Shown piece after piece: positions 14,360-17,721 of a stretch of DNA of 17,721 bases (the first letter of the stretch is position 1; each line of letters begins with the position of its first letter). Location of the stretch: assembly GCA_002396125.1 (NCBI GenBank), contig DGWL01000066.1:19647-37367 (forward strand), read 5' to 3'. Source of the stretch: Porphyromonadaceae bacterium UBA4259. GTDB taxonomy: Bacteria; Bacteroidota; Bacteroidia; Bacteroidales; Muribaculaceae. A program made the position numbers and the translations under genes. Below the pieces are notes generated by a model. It worked only from the letters and a program-made list of their open reading frames with translations, was not told the origin of the DNA and ran no database searches.

Positions 14360-15637
14360 TTATTCTTTTCCCCACCGTTGGTCTTGACGCTCCTTGAGTT
14401 TGGCCTCGGTGGCAGTGTGAGGTTGTGGATTCCACAGTGTGGTCCCCTTGATTTCTTGAGGCAAATAGTCTTGACGCACAAAATGCCCGGGGAAATCGTG
14501 AGCATACTTGTAGTCGGCACCATAGCCCAGTTCTTTCATTAGCCCGGTGTGAGCGTTGCGCAAGTGCAGCGGCACTGGCAGGTTGCCTGTCTGGTTAACG
14601 AGAGCCAGCGCGGCATCAATGGCCAGGTAGGCGCTGTTGCTCTTGGGAGAGGTGGCCAAGTAGATTGCACACTCACTCAGTGGAATGCGCCCCTCGGGCC
14701 AGCCTATCTTGTTGATGATGTCGAAGGTTGCATTGGCAAGCAGCAGTGCGTTGGGATTGGCGAGGCCAATGTCCTCGGCGGCACTGATGCACAAGCGCCT
14801 GGCAATAAATTTGGGGTCTTCGCCGCCGGCAATGAGACGCGCCAGCCAGTAGACTGCCGCATCGGGGTCGCTGCCGCGAATCGACTTGATGAACGCCGAG
14901 ATGATGTCGTAGTGCATCTCGCCGTTTTTGTCAAAGGCAAGTGGGTTCTGCTGCAGGCGGTCGGTAACAATGTTGTCGTTTATTACAAAAGGCTCGTGAG
15001 CATCAAGCGATTGGTAAATAAGGTCGAGGATGTTGAGCAACTTGCGGGCGTCGCCGCCGCTGAAGCGTAGCAGTGCCTCGGTCTCCTCAACTCTAACCTC
15101 ACGGTCTTGAAAGATGCGGTCGGTCTTGATGGCGCGGTCTAGAAGCTCTAGAAGGTCGTCCTTGCCAAGCGACTCAAGCACATAGACTTGAGCGCGTGAT
15201 AGCAAAGGCCTGATTACCTCAAATGACGGGTTCTCGGTGGTAGCGCCTATCAGCGTGACCGTGCCTTGCTCCACAGCGCCAAGCAGCGAGTCCTGCTGCG
15301 ACTTGTTAAAACGGTGAATCTCGTCGATGAAGAGCACAGGACGTCCCTTGGTGAAGATGCTGCCGGCATCGGCACGGCACCGGTCGAGCACTTCGCGCAC
15401 TTCCTTCACACCGCTGGTCACAGCGCTCAATGTGTAGAAGGGCACTTTGGTCTGCTCGGCAATGATGCGTGCCAGTGTGGTCTTGCCCACTCCAGGTGGT
15501 CCCCACAAGATGAACGACGAGATGTTGCCGCTCTCTATCATGCGGCGAATCACGGCACCCTCGCCCACCAGGTGCTTTTGTCCTATGTAATCGTTGAGCG
15601 ACTTGGGTCGCATGCGCTCAGCCAGTGGTTCATACAT
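14360..15637 (-). CDS. rarA: Replication-associated recombination protein A (AAA+ ATPase)
   Basis: The 425-residue length is normal for RarA/MgsA (Mgs1/WRNIP1 family), an AAA+ ATPase related to clamp loaders and RuvB that acts at stalled or broken replication forks. It opens with the typical PLAERMRPKSLNDYIGQ (4-20). Walker A is GPPGVGKT (46-53), Walker B VLFIDEIHRF (101-110), sensor 1 GATTENPSFE (131-140), and a likely arginine finger lies in LLSRAQ (R148). The RarA-specific part includes the SAFIKSIRGSDPDAAVYWLA segment and a C-terminal tetramerisation domain ending in DYLPQEIKGTTLWNPQ. It is a single gene, divergent from cdsA, and converges on the thioredoxin operon. Confidence 0.96.
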   Translation of the reverse strand: MYEPLAERMRPKSLNDYIGQKHLVGEGAVIRRMIESGNISSFILWGPPGVGKTTLARIIAEQTKVPFYTLSAVTSGVKEVREVLDRCRADAGSIFTKGRPVLFIDEIHRFNKSQQDSLLGAVEQGTVTLIGATTENPSFEVIRPLLSRAQVYVLESLGKDDLLELLDRAIKTDRIFQDREVRVEETEALLRFSGGDARKLLNILDLIYQSLDAHEPFVINDNIVTDRLQQNPLAFDKNGEMHYDIISAFIKSIRGSDPDAAVYWLARLIAGGEDPKFIARRLCISAAEDIGLANPNALLLANATFDIINKIGWPEGRIPLSECAIYLATSPKSNSAYLAIDAALALVNQTGNLPVPLHLRNAHTGLMKELGYGADYKYAHDFPGHFVRQDYLPQEIKGTTLWNPQPHTATEAKLKERQDQRWGKE

Positions 15638-15672
15638 GTTTTTTTAACTTTTTTCGATTGCTTTTTAAAATG

Positions 15673-15705
15673 CAAAAATAGTGCTTTTTACTGAGATTGC
15701 ACAAC
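15673..15705 (-). promoter_or_regulatory. Probable promoter of rarA
   Basis: On the minus strand GTTG (15705-15702, imperfect -33) precedes TATTTTTG (15680-15673, TAnnTTTG) with 21 bases between. The ATG at 15637 is 35 bases downstream. Confidence 0.55.
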
Positions 15706-15800
15706 ACAAGTTTACTTATTTTTCATGGAAAACACTTCTTGCCACAATGAGTAATGCGCAATTTATTGGTGTTGCAGCCCGTTTATTGAAAAAAAGTGTG

Positions 15801-15808
15801 TAAATTTG
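15801..15808 (+). promoter_or_regulatory. Probable -7 promoter element of cdsA
   Basis: TAAATTTG fits TAnnTTTG and lies 37 bases before the cdsA ATG. No convincing TTTG is present at the expected -33 position. The rest of the 208-base divergent gap with rarA is A/T-rich with nothing else recognised. Confidence 0.5.
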
Positions 15809-15845
15809 CATAATTTTTATTCAACTTGGTTAAAATCGAAATGAT

Positions 15846-16703
15846 ATGAATATAGTAAAGCGCACTCTCTTTGGAGGCATTTATGTGATACTGATTGTGG
15901 TTTCATTACTCACATGGGACAGTAGCAAAACATTTTTCAATATCCTCTTTGCTTGCTTTATCGTGCTAGGCCTGCTAGAGGCTTCTAAACTGCTTAACCA
16001 CGACGGTAAACCCGTTCATAAGTGGATTACCGCGATAGATTGCGCTGGGGGAGTTGGCATGTTTATAGCGGCCCATTTGAGCTGGATTGCTTCGTCAGGT
16101 AGCTTACTGTTGATTGCTATTGCGCTTTACTTGCTGGTGCGATTTAGCGTTCAGCTCTACATGCCACAGCACAATGCGGTAGCATGTGTGCGTCAGTCAC
16201 TCGCGTCGGTGTTCTATGTGGCACTGCCACTGGCGATGCTCAACGCGCTCATCGCCAAGTTCTCGCCACAGTTGGCTCTGGCGGTGTTCATTTTCATTTG
16301 GCTCTACGACACAGGTGCGTTCCTGGTGGGATGTGCCATTGGCAAGCATCGTCTCTTTGAGCGCATCAGCCCCAAGAAGTCGTGGGAGGGTGTTGCAGGC
16401 GGAGCTGTTTTTGTAATCGCTTTCGCTATAGCAATATCTTGTGTCCCTACACTCAATGTCTTTTTCAACCCTCGGTCGTTGAGCATCGACACCTGGATTG
16501 TGATGGGTATCACCGCGGTGGTTGCCGCCACCCTGGGCGACCTGTTTGAGTCGCTGCTCAAGCGCACGGCAGGCGTGAAAGATTCGGGCAACATAATCCC
16601 GGGTCATGGAGGCATTCTCGATCGCATCGACAGCCTGCTCTTTGTGGTTCCCGCAATTTTTGTGGTTCTTGAGTTTGTCGAGATTATTCACAAGTTTTTT
16701 TAA
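15846..16703 (+). CDS. cdsA: Phosphatidate cytidylyltransferase
   Basis: The 285-residue integral membrane enzyme makes CDP-diacylglycerol from phosphatidic acid and CTP, the branch point for phospholipid synthesis. About eight hydrophobic segments can be placed. The C-terminal CDS signature is complete at 236-262: SLLKR, then KDSGN, then PGHGGILDRID with its conserved acidic and basic residues. WLYDTGAF (152-159) and SPKKSWEG (175-182) also match the family. The start at 15846 is set by the frame; an ATG 5 bases upstream runs into a stop at once. The MltF-like gene follows after 11 bases, so the two are probably one operon. Confidence 0.96.
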   Translation: MNIVKRTLFGGIYVILIVVSLLTWDSSKTFFNILFACFIVLGLLEASKLLNHDGKPVHKWITAIDCAGGVGMFIAAHLSWIASSGSLLLIAIALYLLVRFSVQLYMPQHNAVACVRQSLASVFYVALPLAMLNALIAKFSPQLALAVFIFIWLYDTGAFLVGCAIGKHRLFERISPKKSWEGVAGGAVFVIAFAIAISCVPTLNVFFNPRSLSIDTWIVMGITAVVAATLGDLFESLLKRTAGVKDSGNIIPGHGGILDRIDSLLFVVPAIFVVLEFVEIIHKFF

Positions 16704-16714
16704 GCGTATTGGCT

Positions 16715-17721
16715 ATGAGTTTCTTGAAAAACATTCTATTCTTGCTCATTGTGCTAGGCATGGCATCATGTAGCAACACCACAAGCGAGAACACAACCAC
16801 AAGAGTAGATTCGCTACCAAGCATCACTGTTCAGCATGACTTCCCCGACACGCTCATCGTGGGAACCATCTACAGCCCTGCAAGCTTTTTCATCCTCAAG
16901 GGCGACACTCTGGGCTATGACTACGAGCGCATCCATGCCTTTGCGCGAGAGAACAAGATGGAAGTCAAGTTTCACGTGGCCAGCAGCATGAAGGAACTCC
17001 TGGGGTTTGTAAAGAACAATAAGGTGCATGTGGCGGCCTATGAAATACCAATTACTGCCGAGTTCAAGGAACAAATGATTCACTGTGGCGAGCAAAACGT
17101 CAAGTATCAGGTGCTTGTGCAGCCACAGTCGCGCGACACACTCACCAATGTCACCCAGCTCATAGGGCGTGACGTCTATGTTATTCATGGCTCAAGCTAC
17201 GAGGCAAGATTGAAAAACCTCGACAGCGAGATTGGCGGCGGTATCAAGATTCATGCTATCGACAACGACTCGCTCATTGCCGACGACCTCATCAGCATGG
17301 TGGCCAGCCGCAGGTTGCCGTTTACTATTGTTGATAGCGACATCGCTCAAATCAATAAGACCTATAACGACAGCATCAATATCAGCCTCAAGGTTGGATT
17401 CCCGCAGCGAGCTTCGTGGGCTGTGGGTAAGGACTGGAAATGGCTTGCCGACACTATCGACACATGGGCACACAACAACACCACTATTGCCTCGGCACAT
17501 GCTATCAGGCAGCGATATTTTGCCATGAACAAGCATCACCTCGACTCGATGAAGGCGCTAAGCGACTCGGTGTCGACCATCATCGAGTTGGCGAGAAATC
17601 AAAACAGTAATGCCGACTACTCTAAGATTTACCGTCGTGGCGATGGTGACATCTCGGCCTATGACCGCTTGTTCAAGAAGTATGCCGCCACTGCCGGCGT
17701 GGAATGGACTGTGCTGGCCGC
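16715..17721 (+). CDS. MltF-like membrane-bound lytic transglycosylase, 3' end cut by window
   Basis: The frame is open from ATG 16715 to the window edge, 335 codons without a stop. The start gives a lipoprotein signal (MSFLKNILFLLIVLGMASC) with lipobox Cys at residue 19, so the product is a lipid-anchored envelope protein. Residues about 45-265 resemble a periplasmic amino-acid-type solute-binding domain (SBP_bac_3), from the strand DTLIVGTIYSPASFFIL to the WAVGKDWKWLADTIDTW segment. After a linker, DISAYDRLFKKYAATAGVEWTVLAA (311-335) is the start of an SLT lytic transglycosylase domain; the catalytic Glu would lie just past the edge. This layout is that of MltF, which cleaves peptidoglycan to 1,6-anhydromuropeptides. 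It is 11 bases after cdsA. Whether the active site is intact cannot be seen. Confidence 0.88.
   Translation, partial: MSFLKNILFLLIVLGMASCSNTTSENTTTRVDSLPSITVQHDFPDTLIVGTIYSPASFFILKGDTLGYDYERIHAFARENKMEVKFHVASSMKELLGFVKNNKVHVAAYEIPITAEFKEQMIHCGEQNVKYQVLVQPQSRDTLTNVTQLIGRDVYVIHGSSYEARLKNLDSEIGGGIKIHAIDNDSLIADDLISMVASRRLPFTIVDSDIAQINKTYNDSINISLKVGFPQRASWAVGKDWKWLADTIDTWAHNNTTIASAHAIRQRYFAMNKHHLDSMKALSDSVSTIIELARNQNSNADYSKIYRRGDGDISAYDRLFKKYAATAGVEWTVLA

Noticed and set aside
6097..15781. Shared word TTGCAGCCCG near 6104 and 15772, considered as a common regulator site
   Set aside because: Only ten bases in two places, at different positions relative to the -7 elements; chance is a sufficient explanation.

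Overview
The window looks like a stretch of chromosome from a gut Bacteroidales, with Muribaculaceae or Prevotella-like relatives most likely. The signs are promoters of the Bacteroidetes type (TTTG about 20 bases before TAnnTTTG) upstream of several genes, no consistent Shine-Dalgarno sequences, a type IX-like C-terminal sorting domain on a secreted protein, a DUF4301 gene, and a RelA/SpoT-family paralogue without a hydrolase site. The family assignment is inference from gene content. No phage, insertion sequence, CRISPR array or defence locus was seen.

Layout. At 1-207 is the end of a DUF1015 gene, closed by a terminator. From 286 to about 760 there is no credible gene; the stretch holds a 54-bp tandem repeat (307-522), a long inverted repeat (525-584) and a GC-rich hairpin (601-628), and may be a composite intergenic repeat. 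A tRNA-Glu(CTC) with its own promoter and terminator follows (759-921). On the minus strand come a 708-residue exported adhesin-like protein (1009-3135), a Sel1-repeat protein (3472-4041) and the translational GTPase typA (4088-5905). A divergent EamA transporter lies at 6165-7040. The next minus-strand block (7107-11615) is an apparent three-gene operon read as relA-like synthetase, lpxB, and an HD-domain/RpiB fusion that overlaps lpxB by ATGA. Divergent from it, 11722-14260 carries DUF4301, an exported thioredoxin and an exported protein of unknown function, ending in a strong terminator. rarA (14360-15637, minus) and the divergent pair cdsA plus an MltF-like lytic transglycosylase (15846 to the window end, cut off) complete the window.

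How the genes relate. Several products serve the cell envelope: LpxB (lipid A), CdsA (CDP-diacylglycerol), the MltF-like lipoprotein (peptidoglycan) and a set of exported proteins. TypA and the RelA-like enzyme concern translation and the stringent response, and RarA stalled replication forks. The points most worth a second look are the HD-RpiB fusion coupled to lpxB, the DUF4301 protein, whose ordered motifs resemble sugar nucleotidyltransferases, and the repeat-rich intergenic region before the tRNA gene.
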